64,000 nt of DNA from NCBI RefSeq assembly GCF_035046485.1, contig NC_085137.1, forward strand, positions 2,457,977 through 2,521,976. The letters run 5' to 3'. The stretch's first letter is position 1, and each line of letters opens with the position of its first letter. Source of the stretch: Aedes albopictus (lineage: Eukaryota > Arthropoda > Insecta > Diptera > Culicidae). Shown piece after piece: positions 39,401-47,570 of the stretch. The notes beneath the pieces are model-generated. The model made no database searches and was not told where the DNA came from. It saw only the letters and a program-made list of their open reading frames with translations. The position numbers and the translations under genes are program-made.

Positions 39401-42400
39401 CCTCGCAAGCAAAATTGGAACGGCTACTCAACGCTTGTGACCTCGGGGATATGCGGCCCACCCATTTGCTTGCTCGGATGCAAGAGTTGGGTGCTGGACT
39501 GAATATAAATGACGACGTGATGAAAGTGCTCTTTTTGCAAAGAATGCCAGAGAATATGAGGCCGATTCTCTCTATAAGTGACGGAACGCTCAGCAAGCTA
39601 GCTGAAATGGCAGACAAGATGGTCGAAACATCTGCCCCTCAAGTAGCTGCGACCACCTCCAAGGACAACGACCTGTCTTCTTTGTACGAGCAAATAGCAA
39701 ACTTGACAGCGGAAGTGCGACGTCTCAAGACAACTGGTGCTCGAAGCCGGTCCTCTTCGAGAGCGCGGCGTGAACGTAATAGAGACACTGAAGAATCTGG
39801 AGTGTGCTGGTACCACCGGAAGTACGGTCGAAACGCTCGACAATGCCGCACACCGTGCGTGTTTGCAGATCAAAAAAACTAGATGGAGTTCCGCCTGATA
39901 CGGCGAAGGTGGATGCTCCAGCTGAAAGTCGCCGTCTGCTCGTGTTCGACCGTCCCAGTAATTGCCGCTACCTCATTGACACCGGTTCGGATGTTTCCAT
40001 TATACCAGCCTCACGAATCGACCGTTTGAAAGGACCCACTTCGTTTGTTTTACACGCAGCCAACGGAACAAAAATCAAAACATACGAATCCCGCTTCGTT
40101 TCTACGGATCTTGGTCTTCGTCGTCGATTTTGTTGGAATTTCCTGGTGGCGGATGTCGGTGTCGCTATAATTGGCGCCGATTTCTTGGCGTTCTTCGGCT
40201 TGATAGTAGACTTGCAAAATCGACGATTAATCGACGGTAAAACTCATCTGAAATCGATCGGTGGAATGGCAACAGCAGCGATTCACGGTGTTACAGCCAT
40301 CGATTACGACCACCCTTTTAGAGACCTTCTGGTGGAATACCGGCAGATTACACTTCCTTCGACGATGCGGTTGGCAGTCTGTCACCGACAAGTAAAGCAC
40401 CACATAGTAACAAAGGGCCCACCTGTTGCAGCGAAAGCCCGGAGGCTGGCTCCGGACAAACTGGAAGCAGCCAAAAAGGAATTTCAGGTAATGTCCGAAT
40501 TGGGAATATGTCGCCCATCGAGCAGTTGCTGGGCTAGCCCTTTGCATTGCGTCCCAAAAAAGAATGGACAGTGGCGATTCGTTGAGGACTATCGCGCCCT
40601 AAATAAAGTGACAGTGCCCGATAGGTATCCAGTGCCCCACATTCACGATTTATTAAACGCTTTTCAGGGGAAAACCATATTTACAACAATCGACCTTGAG
40701 CGTGCTTACCACCAGATCCCGATGAACGAAGAGGACATAGCTAAAACGGCCGTCATCACACCGTTCGGATTGTTTGAGTTCGTCACGATGCAAAACGGTT
40801 TATGCAATGCAAGCCAAACGTTTCAACGCTATATGCATCGAATATTTGCTGACCTGGACTTCGTGGTTGTCTTCATTGATGATATCTGCATAGCTTCTGC
40901 AAATCCAGAAGAGCACCGGCGTCATGTCCAGATTGTGCTCGAGCGTCTACAGGAAAACGGTTTGGTAATCAATCTTGCGAAATGCAAATTCGCCCAGCAA
41001 CAGGTCGAGTTCCTCGGCTATATTGTAAGCAAGGACGGGATTCTTCCTCTTCCGGACCGGGTCAAGGCCATACGTGAATATGAACTCCCAGCGACAGTGA
41101 AGCAGCTACGTCGTTTTCTTGCTTTGATAAACGGATACAAGCGCTTCATCCAGCAAGCCACTGATGAACAAGCAGAAATACGTAAGTTGATTCCTGGAAA
41201 TAAGAAGAACGACAATCGCAAGCTGCAGTGGACCGATCGTTCGAAACGTGCTTTCGAGAAATGCAAATCTTCGCTGTCAAACGCAACGCTCCTTCATTAT
41301 CCGGACTCGTCCAAGCCGATGGGATTGATGATCGACGCTTCTAGTACAGCTGCCGGGGCAGTTCTACAACAGCTAGTACACGGAGAATGGAAACCGCTGG
41401 GGTTTTACTCAGAGAAGTTCTCAGTAGCGCAACAGAAGTATTCCACCTTCGGCCGGGAACTAACGGCTATGAAAATGGCCGTGAAGTATTTCCGTCATAT
41501 GGTCGAGGGACGCAAGTTTACAATATTCACGGATCACAACCCGTTGACAAATGCCCTGGCATCGAATTCATCGTCGAGGCTTCCACATGAGGACAGGTAT
41601 CTCCAGTATATTTCGCAGTTTACAAACGATATACGGCACATTAGTGGAAAGGACAACTTCGTGGCGGACGCTCTTTCAAGGGTAGATACAATAACGTTGC
41701 CATCCAACATCAACTACCGTTCAATGGCTACAGATCAAGCTGATGATCCTGAACTGCAAAGATTGTTGAATTCGTCATCTCTGAGGCTACAAAAACAAGT
41801 ACTTCATGATGGCACGTCACTGTATTGCGATACATCTGTTGAAGGTAAGCTTCGTCCATATGTTCCACCACAACATCGTCAAAATGTATTGCAAATCGTG
41901 CACGGATTATCACATCCAGGTGTCCGAGCGACAAGAAAGTTGGTAGCTGACCGGTTCGTTTGGAGTTCGATGAATAAAGACGTCGGCAATTTTGTGAAGC
42001 ACTGTTTGTCCTGCCAACAGTCGAAAATTCAACGCCATGTGTCTGCTCCGCTGAGTACATTCCAGCTCCCTAAAAGTCGTTTCAAACAAGTTCATATGGA
42101 TATCGTGGGTTCGCTACCTCCGAGCAACGGATACCGTTATTTACTCACGATGATCGACCGCTTCTCACGGTGGCCAGAGGCTGTTCCCATCTCCGACATT
42201 ACAGCTGAAACTGTTGCTCGTACATTCTGCTCTGCGTGGATTTCAAGATTCGGTGTTCCAGAACAAATTACAACTGATCAGGGGAGACAGTTCGAATCGG
42301 AGATGTTCAGAGAACTGAATTCATTGCTTGGATCGGAGCATTTACGCACAACAGCTTACCACCCGCAGTCTAACGGACTTGTGGAACGGTTCCACAGATC

Positions 42401-43927
42401 TCTAAAAACCGCTGTAATGTGTGTTGGATCTACACGCTGGGTTGATAGACTACCCTTAGTTTTGCTTGGAATCCGCACCGCGTTGAAAGAGGATTTTAAC
42501 TGTTCAGTTGCTGAACTCGTCTATGGGCAGCAGTTAAGAATCCCTGGTGAGTTTTTTGATGCTCCAGTGAAAGACTTCGATCGATCAGACTATTGTCGAG
42601 AACTGCACAAAATATTTGACGATCTCAAGTCAACAGAATCTACTCATCATGCGAAACCAAAAGTTTTTGTGCATAGGGAACTACGGAAGTGCAAATACGT
42701 CTTCATACGAGTGGATATGGTAAAAAAGTCCTTGCAGAGACCGTACGAAGGCCCGTATGAAGTCATCGAGCGGGGAGAAAAGTTCGTTAAAGTATTGATA
42801 AATGGAAAGCATCAACGAGTATCAATTGACCGCGTTAAGCCTGCATTTGTTCTACAAGACCTGCAATCAAACGCCGATGAGAATAAAACCGTAGTCACAT
42901 CATCCGGCCATAGGATTAGATTCTTGATGTGACTGGAGGGGGACTACTGTGGTGGTGTCAAACCATTGACACACCCCCCGTGTTCTAGAGCTGACCTTGT
43001 CAAAACGAGTCAGTTGTTGTCTAAACGAATGTGAGAAGAGCCGAGAAATAAAAGCAGAGTAAATCAGTGTTAATCCTCGCGTTTTATTGATCACGATCTT
43101 GGAAATCCCACAATACTAATGAGTTGCAACAAATTTCCGTTATTGAAACATTGTAACAAATGCCAATGAAAATCATTGCAAATTTACGTCAAAATCGTTG
43201 CAATCTTCTATTGCTACGATTAGCACTTTATATGATTAGTTTCAGTTATCAATGGCAATGTGGCCTTCATTTAGGGGCGTCAGTCGTGTGATCGTTTCGT
43301 AAACCTGTGTGGGTTCAATTTCCACTCCAGTCAGCGAAAACTCTTCGTCAAACGGAAAATTCTCCACTGGACCACTGGGTGTTTCGTGTGTTGTCCGTTG
43401 TATCATGTTTGGTCCTTGGCTTAATGTCAATGTAGGTAATTGACAGATTTACGTTTATTATTCAATTACAAAACATATATTTTTTATCACGCTACGTACA
43501 AGATTGAGACAGTAAACATCGAAAGAAACTTACCGAGAGAAGCGCATAAAACACGTGAACCTTTTTCGTCGTTCGGCCAAACACTTCTGATAAATGATGA
43601 TGTTTCCAAGTGGTCAGTTGTTCTAAGACCAACTTCCACCAGATCTCCCAACACCAGTTCTAGTTTATTCATCACAGAACTTCCCAGTAGAATCAGGCCG
43701 CCTAACTGAGCATCACCTAAATCCTTAAGCTCTTCGTTTGCCGACAACTTGCCACACTCAAGCCGGCTGCTGTGAAACTCGTTCCTTTCTGTTATGAATC
43801 CACTTAGAATGGACAGATTATTGCAATCGGCCTGATGCTTTGCCAGTTCCGCCGTAAGCACTGTGGTCCGACATTGTTCGCACTTCCACCAGATTGGCTT
43901 TTCTTTTTTCAAAGTTTTGGGAGGCAT
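27455..43927 (-). CDS. AFG2A: AFG2A (SPATA5-like) double AAA-ATPase, two coding exons
   Basis: Exon 1 is 43927-43534 (131 codons plus 1 base) and exon 2 is 29400-27455. The donor is G|GTAAGT at 43533 and the acceptor is TATTTCAG ending at 29401. The split codon is restored as Asp and the total is 2340 bp, giving 779 residues. Residues about 65-240 form the AFG2-type N-domain, divided between the exons. D1 has a Walker A GVSGSGKT (about 302-309) and a Walker B ending VIEE (about 361-364). D2 has GPPGCSKT (about 558-565), the Cys-Ser variant typical of this family, and IIFFDEID. The C terminus matches the AFG2A pattern (ALSVVKPR). In yeast and human, relatives extract or release factors from pre-60S ribosomal particles; human AFG2A forms the 55LCC complex. 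Function here is inferred from the family. The 14.1-kb intron is full of transposons. Confidence 0.88.
29401..30138. other. AFG2A intron, 3' end, no further feature
   Basis: Contains the acceptor of AFG2A exon 2 at 29402-29401, preceded by a pyrimidine-rich stretch on the minus strand. The rest is AT-rich intron without a recognised element. Confidence 0.5.
30150..30420 (+). mobile_element. Feilai SINE with 11-bp target duplication
   Basis: The tRNA-like head has A box 'tagcctagtggttaagg' and B box 'gggttcgactccc'. The body includes 'ggaaatgctcaaagaacac' and the tail 'gtagagccacaaagaagaa'. It is flanked by 'gtagattaata' at 30139-30149 and 30421-30431. These features match Feilai, a SINE family known from Aedes aegypti. 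It lies inside the AFG2A intron, opposite in orientation to the gene. Confidence 0.88.
30620..30830 (-). repeat. Rep-A fragment
   Basis: A short reverse-oriented piece with 'gttttagctcaatatc' and 'ttttgttcaaccaatttcaaa', matching the same order in Rep-A copy 2 (24.5-24.65 kb). Confidence 0.6.
30900..32605 (+). pseudogene. RTE-like LINE fragment (reverse transcriptase to C-terminus)
   Basis: The frame 30929-31612 encodes RT blocks: 'NYRAITLL', '[11 protein letters not shown]', 'FIDFKSAYD' (first catalytic Asp) and 'GLRQGDGLS'. After a MITE insertion at 31612-31778 the protein resumes with 'FADDIDI', the catalytic Asp pair. An in-frame stop and frameshifts follow. The C-terminal part (32243-32602) has '[12 protein letters not shown]', the ending common in RTE-like elements. 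The 5' endonuclease part is missing. An inactive insertion in the AFG2A intron, on the opposite strand from the gene. Confidence 0.8.
31612..31778. mobile_element. GGGGC-terminus MITE, copy 2, TTA duplication
   Basis: The 167-bp element has inverted ends 'ggggctgtccattaattacg' and 'taattaatggacagcccc' and G-rich and C-rich subterminal stretches. It is flanked by TTA (31609-31611 and 31779-31781). It splits the reverse transcriptase of the RTE-like LINE just before the FADD motif, and removing it restores a near-normal order. The 3-bp TTA target fits PIF/Harbinger. Confidence 0.85.
32606..33031. other. AFG2A intron, repeat debris
   Basis: Contains 'ccagggggagcgacactag' near 32932, which recurs near 38430. 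Both are fragments of one dispersed repeat. No gene. Confidence 0.4.
33032..33115. repeat. Perfect hairpin, 39-bp stem and 6-nt loop
   Basis: 33032-33070 and 33077-33115 are exact reverse complements around the loop 'gtgtag'. The stem includes 'caaattttgaaaacgacgt'. There are no flanking MITE ends that I can see. It could be a tiny foldback or a precursor-like hairpin if transcribed with the surrounding intron. Confidence 0.9.
33234..33454. mobile_element. MITE with ~65-bp terminal inverted repeats
   Basis: The left arm, starting 'atagggtatcgcgccacttg', and the right arm, ending 'gtggcgcgattccctat', are inverted and nearly identical through 'tccactataactcagtcaa'. The centre is about 90 bp. 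Confidence 0.85.
33938..34232. mobile_element. MITE with diverged inverted arms
   Basis: The arms share inverted blocks 'cccatagtggtttc' against 'gaaaccactatggg', and 'ctactggttgaaaat' against 'attttcaaccagta'. They also share cgtg- or cgca-rich ends ('ggaacacatagcgt' against 'tgcattgtgtgggg'). Non-coding. Confidence 0.6.
34438..34651. mobile_element. MITE with 30-bp terminal inverted repeats
   Basis: The left end (34438-34467) begins 'ctatagatagtagagtaaac' and is the exact inverse of the right end (34622-34651). The interior includes 'gacgtcatgc' motifs and is non-coding. Confidence 0.85.
34995..35236. mobile_element. MITE, GGGTAT-terminus family, diverged copy 3
   Basis: Same order of blocks as 2471-2686 ('atgaaaacaaaaagaata', 'taatcgcttgttttcgaat', 'ctgatggca') with more substitutions and about 25 extra bases. 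Confidence 0.6.
35237..36189. other. AFG2A intron, no feature recognised
   Basis: AT-rich. One tRNA-like B box ('taggttcaattcccg') near 35392 suggests a SINE remnant. No coding feature. Confidence 0.4.
36190..37725 (+). repeat. Rep-A copy 3, split by a LINE tail
   Basis: 36190-36552 and about 37385-37725 together form a near-complete Rep-A copy, in the order seen in reverse at 24.4-25.6 kb ('acactagtttacagca', 'gaaatcgatttttgttc', 'acgtcgagaaag', 'aagatcgtccctaaa', 'tcagatgatcga', 'gttcacgactttcg'). It is one of the best references for this unclassified family. Confidence 0.75.
36553..37384 (-). pseudogene. 5'-truncated LINE 3' end with poly(A) tail
   Basis: On the minus strand a 167-codon frame from 37381 encodes the C-terminal part of a LINE ORF2 ('GGLKLQLP', '[10 protein letters not shown]', then a 'CVHCN' zinc-binding start). 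The protein continues, after a frame change near 36870, to '[11 protein letters not shown]'. A 25-base T run (36553-36577 on the plus strand) is its poly(A) tail. The insertion splits Rep-A at 'tttaaga|agatcg'. The tail type and A-rich target resemble L1-type target-primed insertion, but the clade is not certain. Confidence 0.75.
37925..38211 (-). mobile_element. Feilai SINE with 9-bp target duplication
   Basis: Full-length reverse copy. The tail is at the left ('tctctctctcttcttggcg'), followed by 'cttagtgttctatgagcac'; the head is at the right with B-box antisense 'ggaatcgaaccc'. It is flanked by 'attgtccaa' at 37916-37924 and 38212-38220. It lies in the AFG2A intron, in the same orientation as the gene. 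Confidence 0.88.
38490..38644 (+). repeat. Single-arm relative of the 7.66-kb palindrome
   Basis: Carries 'gaggtcgaaatacgtatctg' and 'cagatattcccctaacaagc' in the same order as the right arm and tail at 7779-7936, with a few substitutions. It is unduplicated, which shows the ancestral arrangement. A short related piece is at about 56657. Confidence 0.7.
38789..38953 (+). repeat. 5' LTR
   Basis: 165 bp, identical to the 3' LTR. It contains 'aataaaagc', a likely poly(A) signal for the element, about 58 bp from its end. Confidence 0.92.
38955..38973 (+). promoter_or_regulatory. Primer binding site-like sequence
   Basis: 'tggtgaccccgacgtgatc' begins two bases after the 5' LTR and starts with TGG, complementary to a tRNA CCA end. 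The tRNA species was not determined. Confidence 0.6.
39106..39882 (+). CDS. gag: Gag-like protein of the LTR element
   Basis: 258 residues from the first ATG (39106); an open in-frame stretch upstream lacks ATG. The capsid-like core contains '[20 protein letters not shown]' and 'YHIISRI', both common in arthropod Ty3/Gypsy Gag proteins. Near the C terminus is an Arg/Ser-rich segment and a zinc-knuckle-like '[14 protein letters not shown]' (C-x3-H spacing at its start, ending with QC and PC). The frame ends at TAG 39880-39882, directly after the heptamer A AAA AAC. It should form the particle core and bind element RNA; that role is inferred from the family. Confidence 0.88.
   Translation: MLGNVNNATSADASAAVATAAVSVKLPEFWKNDPSMWFAQAEAQFALAGIVRDDTKYYHIISRIDQSIICHVSDLIQNPPAQQKYDAVKTRLISRFELSSQAKLERLLNACDLGDMRPTHLLARMQELGAGLNINDDVMKVLFLQRMPENMRPILSISDGTLSKLAEMADKMVETSAPQVAATTSKDNDLSSLYEQIANLTAEVRRLKTTGARSRSSSRARRERNRDTEESGVCWYHRKYGRNARQCRTPCVFADQKN
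39804..42932 (+). CDS. pol: Pol polyprotein of the LTR element (PR-RT-RH-IN)
   Basis: A 1042-codon open frame in the -1 phase relative to gag; pol-specific translation begins near 39879 by frameshifting rather than at an ATG. In order: aspartic protease with 'LIDTGSDVS' (residues about 58-66), reverse transcriptase with '[10 protein letters not shown]' and 'VFIDDICIA' (the catalytic pair here is FIDD rather than YVDD or YLDD), RNase H with '[14 protein letters not shown]' and 'FTDHNPL', and integrase with an H-H-C-C zinc site ('HGLSHPG', 'HCLSCQQ') and the Asp-Asp-Glu residues ('HMDIVG', 'TTDQGRQF', 'LVERFH'). No stop or frameshift interrupts it, so it may be functional. Confidence 0.92.
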   Translation: MLVPPEVRSKRSTMPHTVRVCRSKKLDGVPPDTAKVDAPAESRRLLVFDRPSNCRYLIDTGSDVSIIPASRIDRLKGPTSFVLHAANGTKIKTYESRFVSTDLGLRRRFCWNFLVADVGVAIIGADFLAFFGLIVDLQNRRLIDGKTHLKSIGGMATAAIHGVTAIDYDHPFRDLLVEYRQITLPSTMRLAVCHRQVKHHIVTKGPPVAAKARRLAPDKLEAAKKEFQVMSELGICRPSSSCWASPLHCVPKKNGQWRFVEDYRALNKVTVPDRYPVPHIHDLLNAFQGKTIFTTIDLERAYHQIPMNEEDIAKTAVITPFGLFEFVTMQNGLCNASQTFQRYMHRIFADLDFVVVFIDDICIASANPEEHRRHVQIVLERLQENGLVINLAKCKFAQQQVEFLGYIVSKDGILPLPDRVKAIREYELPATVKQLRRFLALINGYKRFIQQATDEQAEIRKLIPGNKKNDNRKLQWTDRSKRAFEKCKSSLSNATLLHYPDSSKPMGLMIDASSTAAGAVLQQLVHGEWKPLGFYSEKFSVAQQKYSTFGRELTAMKMAVKYFRHMVEGRKFTIFTDHNPLTNALASNSSSRLPHEDRYLQYISQFTNDIRHISGKDNFVADALSRVDTITLPSNINYRSMATDQADDPELQRLLNSSSLRLQKQVLHDGTSLYCDTSVEGKLRPYVPPQHRQNVLQIVHGLSHPGVRATRKLVADRFVWSSMNKDVGNFVKHCLSCQQSKIQRHVSAPLSTFQLPKSRFKQVHMDIVGSLPPSNGYRYLLTMIDRFSRWPEAVPISDITAETVARTFCSAWISRFGVPEQITTDQGRQFESEMFRELNSLLGSEHLRTTAYHPQSNGLVERFHRSLKTAVMCVGSTRWVDRLPLVLLGIRTALKEDFNCSVAELVYGQQLRIPGEFFDAPVKDFDRSDYCRELHKIFDDLKSTESTHHAKPKVFVHRELRKCKYVFIRVDMVKKSLQRPYEGPYEVIERGEKFVKVLINGKHQRVSIDRVKPAFVLQDLQSNADENKTVVTSSGHRIRFLM
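39873..39879 (+). promoter_or_regulatory. -1 frameshift slippery heptamer A AAA AAC
   Basis: In the Gag frame the last codons are CAA AAA AAC TAG, so the heptamer X XXY YYZ is in register immediately before the stop. After a -1 slip the next codon starts at 39879 (CTA GAT GGA), which is the pol frame. A possible stem downstream pairs 'cgcc' (39892) with 'ggcg' (39902). No in vitro evidence is available here. Confidence 0.85.
42935..42943 (+). promoter_or_regulatory. Polypurine tract
   Basis: 'ggaggggga', four bases before the 3' LTR and just after the pol stop codon. It would prime plus-strand synthesis. Confidence 0.65.
42948..43112 (+). repeat. 3' LTR
   Basis: 165 bp, identical to 38789-38953, ending CCCACA before the second ATAC. 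Confidence 0.92.
43534..43927 (-). CDS. AFG2A: AFG2A coding exon 1 (N-domain start, CCHC finger-like motif)
   Basis: The ATG at 43927 opens 131 codons and runs into a strong GTAAGT donor. Residues 16-35 are C-x2-C-x11-H-x3-C. Residues about 70-131 resemble the N-domain of SPATA5: a GLILLG-like strand, then 'RSVWP' where the human protein has 'TAWP'. The exon-2 start continues this domain in the right order (ITFNTG, then CIKPF). Phase, length and homology therefore all support joining this exon to 29400-27455. I infer the promoter just upstream, at about 43.93-44.1 kb; no core motif could be assigned. Confidence 0.85.
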
Positions 43928-44331
43928 TTCACACTTGAAATCGAACAGACTAAACGACTAACAAACGTAAAATCATTTCACATGTGAAAATTTGTTTTGG
44001 AGTTCGTGGGTGACCAACAAAATAAACAATTATTTTTTGTTTGATGATGTAAATGTCAAAACAATTTGCTACACGAAAAATAAAAATCACCCATCGGTGA
44101 TAAATATAACACATTAATTTATAATTTATTTACACACCCTCAGCAGGGGGAGGAACAAGGGGAGGATCTCTATACCACAGACAAACAGACGTCTCTCTCG
44201 CGATTGAAACCCGAAGTTTGCCCAAACGAGACAATCGATGTTTTTCCAAATCCATACGTGAAACCTACACTCAGCCAAATGAACTTAAGATTTTCATAAA
44301 GCCCAACTTATGAAACGGCCATTAACCCTTT
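43928..44331. other. 5' flank of AFG2A
   Basis: Contains the probable promoter and 5' UTR of AFG2A. No TATA box or initiator can be assigned with confidence. 'acaaacagacgtct' near 44183 is shared with the region near 18520 and is a dispersed-repeat fragment. Confidence 0.4.
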
Positions 44332-45269
44332 CTTTCCCATGGTAGCACAGGTGATCCACTACTTTGCACTGTTCATACAAATACTAGATAAGTTAGATCA
44401 TTCCCATTTTTTCGTCAGATGTTTGTATATGTTTAATGAACTATTTTGCCAAGTTTGGTCAAAATTTCTCTGCTCATTTTTGTTCTGGAGCTAAATGATT
44501 AGGCGAAAGTCGGTATTTTTTATATTTTAATTCAAACAATATTTGAATATTCAATATTCCGAAAAATGAACATTATTTTCAACGGAAAAAAATACTAGCA
44601 TGCCCTACAGTATGTATATTAGCACAATAAAATACCGTTTCACAAACAAGTTGACGATAAAACACTAATTTTATGAACAAACATGTGGATCATCAGTGAT
44701 CCATTGGGAACATAACGACATTTTTAACCTTCTTGATCTAACCTGTTCGTTGTTAGCATGTTTGTTTACATTCAAGATATTTTCCATTATTAATAGGGTT
44801 TCATGTAAAAATGTCATTATTTCATATAATGTAATCTATTTAGCGCCGGCAAAAAGTCGTAGATGAATCCAGGAGGGTTTATATGGTACGAGGAGAGAAT
44901 CCATAGATTTGAAGCGAATCATGTCCGAATAACTACTTATGATAACTGCAAGAAGTCCGACAAGTTTCATTAAGTTTTACAGAAGGGCTAGATAAGAATC
45001 TCGAGATAAATTAAAGATGTAATAGACGATTTATAAATATATAGTTAAAAAAAAAAACAATATACAAATAAAAAACAAAATTTATATATGTGAATTCAGT
45101 GCAACCATCTTCCCAATGGATCACAGGTGATCCACCCAAAAAATCAAATTTTTCATTTCTAACGATATTTTGGAGTAAAACTATACATCTTTTGTTCTGG
45201 TGATTTTTTCAGAAACCATTTTATCTATTTTTAAATGTCAAAAAACCTTGTGGGAAAGAAAGGGTTAAA
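44332..45269. mobile_element. TIR element with TTAACCCTTTCTTTCCCA ends
   Basis: 'ttaaccctttctttccca' at 44332 is the exact inverse of 'tgggaaagaaagggttaa' ending at 45269. Internal 'ggtgatccac' blocks recur near both ends (44351 and 45127). 938 bp, no transposase. Confidence 0.75.
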
Positions 45270-45555
45270 CAATTCATAATTTTTCGAATTAATTTCATAA
45301 GGTCGTTCTATGACGTAAAATCGTCTCACAGCTTGGCTTTTATACAAGTTTAACAACATATGGTATTTTGTATTTTGCCATATAGGATAGTGGACGTGTT
45401 TTGGCCCGAGGCAGGTATTTTGGCTCACCTTGGGAATTTTATTACATTTATCATATAACACTAGTTTATAGCATTTTTGAACTCGGTAAGCTGATGATCA
45501 TTTTTTGTGTAGAATCATGCCCTGAGTTCTAAAACGTGAAGGAAAAAAAATACAG

Positions 45556-45796
45556 TATACCGCATTTAGTTCACCACTGGACTACGCACTCAGTCTTTAT
45601 TAGTGCGAAAACGTAAATAAAAGTGCGCGATTGCATCAAATCAAGTTGATGTATTCGGCGCACTATTTCTTCAGGCTATGCTGAATAAGTGCTCTGAAGT
45701 CACCGAGTTGATTTGATGCAATCGCGCACTTTTATTTGCGTATTCACACTCGTGAAAACTAGTGCGATAGTCCAGTGGTGAACTAAATGCGCTATA
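45556..45796. mobile_element. MITE with 'tataccgcatttagttcacc' end
   Basis: Inverted ends ('cgcatttagttcaccactgg' and 'ccagtggtgaactaaatgcg') and an inner inverted block ('gcgcgattgcatcaaatcaa' and its inverse) enclose a short centre. It is inserted in Rep-A, probably at TA. Confidence 0.8.
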
Positions 45797-45944
45797 TAGA
45801 GCGGAATTTTTTTTCGACTTTCCATACAAGGCTGTTGATTTGAAATCGATTTTTGTTCCATTTTTAAGCAAAGTTGCTCCCACCCTACATTTTCGTAACC
45901 AATGCTCCGATTGAGCTGAAATTTTTACTGTAACTGACTAACAT

Positions 45945-46229
45945 CCTCCTCTCCTCTTCTTGGCGTAACGTCCTCACTGGGACAAAGCCTGCTTCTCAGC
46001 TTAGTGTTCAATGAGCACTTCCACAGTTTTTAACTGAGAGCTTCCTCTGCCAATGACCATTTTGCATGTGTATATCATGTGGCAGGCACGAAGATACTCT
46101 ATGCCCAAGGAAGTCAAGGAAATTTCCTTTTACGAAAAGATCCTGGACCGACCGGGAATCGAACCCGTCACCCTCAGCATGGTCATGCTGAATACCCGTG
46201 CGTTTACCGCCTCGGCTATATGGGCCCTT
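45945..46229 (-). mobile_element. Feilai SINE with 13-bp target duplication
   Basis: A near-identical relative of the copy at 37925-38211, in the same orientation. It is flanked by 'aactgactaacat' at 45932-45944 and 46230-46242. Precisely interrupts Rep-A. Confidence 0.9.
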
Positions 46230-46419
46230 AACTGACTAACATCTAATGTTTTAAATGTACGTTGGTAAAGATTTTTTATTTGATTTTTTCTTACCGAAAA
46301 AAAATAGAAATCTTCATTATTTTTTTTTTGGAAGTTTTACTCAAATTTAAGAAGATTGGTCTATATAATCAGCAATATCTCGAATCCTACAAATTTTGAT
46401 GCAAACATTATGTTCAGAT

Positions 46420-47549
46420 TAATCATCATGTTCAGATGTTTTTCATTTTCATTTTCATTTTGCAGCATTTGGTGGGGCAATGAGAGCGCAAGTCAGTCCA
46501 AAGCCGATGATAAGGAGGGGTAATGGCTGAATAGTCTTTGCTGACCACATAAACGCCATGGGATAGGAAAAGGGTATTTTGGTGTGGGATTAGGGTGTTG
46601 GTACAGACTTTACAATATCAATGCTATTCAGATGCAAAATAATTTTAAAGCTCAATAGTGAATCGCATACCTTCCAAAACCAAAAAACAATAATCCACAA
46701 AATGCCTTACAAGTCATAGAAAGAAAAAGCGCCCGATTGTTTATTTTGTTCAACAAACGGAAACTTCTACACTCTCCGACTCGCCAGTCACCCCGGAAAA
46801 AATGTCCCTTCAGTTCTGGAAAATATATTATTCCCAATTAAGCCTTTAATCGAATTGTCCGCGTGGTCTTGTAGTACCCCTACTAGGTAAGAACCAGTCA
46901 TCGCCATACATATTAAATGCTAGACATGACCCCATGGATAGCATTTGCATATGTAAAAGCTTTGCTGATGTGACTTTCCTATTAGGCAATTCTCTCATCT
47001 CATGCTTGTCTTCAAAACCTTATTGTCAGGCATGGAAAATTGAAGTTGATAAGCAATACATCATAAGGTTCGAATTCCCATAGAATGAGATCATTTATTC
47101 GCACTACAACACCATAGAAGATAATATCACATTGGCTGATTACAGTACAAATGCAAAAAATCTCCCTTTTCCTCCTATCCGCAACCCGGAGACGCGCCCT
47201 GTTGGATTTCGAAAGCCTCGGAGAATATTACAAACCTTCAATGGCATTCCCATACACTAACCCACATTGCCCATTCAGGGGTCTGACTGGGCCTATTATC
47301 CTCCCTCAGTTTGTAATATTCTCACCAACTTGGAATTATATTTTCCCGGCACATAAATGACTTCGACAAATGTTCGATGTACTATGCAGCAGCATGATCA
47401 GTATAACTATATCAGATGAATTGAAGATCTGATTTTTACAGAATTGTTTGCCATTGATTATACATTCAGCTATTCCAATCATTACTGCAAAGCACATCGG
47501 CCACATGCCTGAATTCAAAGCTTCCTGGAAGATATAATCCAAGCCCAGG
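46420..47549 (-). mobile_element. Insert A, flanked by a repeated 19-20-nt motif
   Basis: About 1.1 kb of sequence between 'gcaaacattatgttcagat' at 46401 and again at 47550. Its left end is T-rich ('tttttcattttcattttc'), as expected for the A-rich tail of a minus-strand retro-insertion. The minus strand has an open frame from 47557 to 47336 (73 codons) but no recognised domain. Family unknown. Confidence 0.45.
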
Positions 47550-47570
47550 GCAAACATTATGTTCAGATGT

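Larger units (their letters stand above)
38789..43112 (+). mobile_element. Intact Ty3/Gypsy-class LTR retrotransposon, 4324 bp
   Basis: Two 165-bp LTRs (TG...CA) are identical base for base. A 4-bp target duplication ATAC lies at 38785-38788 and 43113-43116. A primer-binding-site-like 'tggtgaccccgacgtgatc' follows the 5' LTR, and a polypurine tract 'ggaggggga' (42935-42943) precedes the 3' LTR. One gag and one long pol frame are open throughout. The order protease, reverse transcriptase, RNase H, integrase places it in Ty3/Gypsy. LTR identity and open frames indicate a very recent insertion. It sits in the AFG2A intron, antisense to the gene. Confidence 0.93.
38645..43235 (+). pseudogene. Jockey-like LINE ORF2 tail, interrupted by an LTR element
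   Basis: 38645-38788 encodes '[16 protein letters not shown]', then '[11 protein letters not shown]'. After removing the LTR element (38789-43112) and one copy of its 4-bp duplication, the frame continues at 43117 with '[14 protein letters not shown]' and 'IANLRQN'. This is the C-terminal end typical of Jockey-clade ORF2 proteins. The surviving piece is about 260 bp, 5'-truncated and inactive. Confidence 0.7.

Noticed and set aside
43242..43430. Possible extra AFG2A exon between exon 1 and exon 2
   Set aside because: An acceptor at 43415 would fit exon 1 in phase, but the only plausible donor (CAG|GTTTAC) leaves phase 0, which does not fit the acceptor at 29401. Direct joining of exon 1 to 29400 gives a correct frame and a continuous N-domain.
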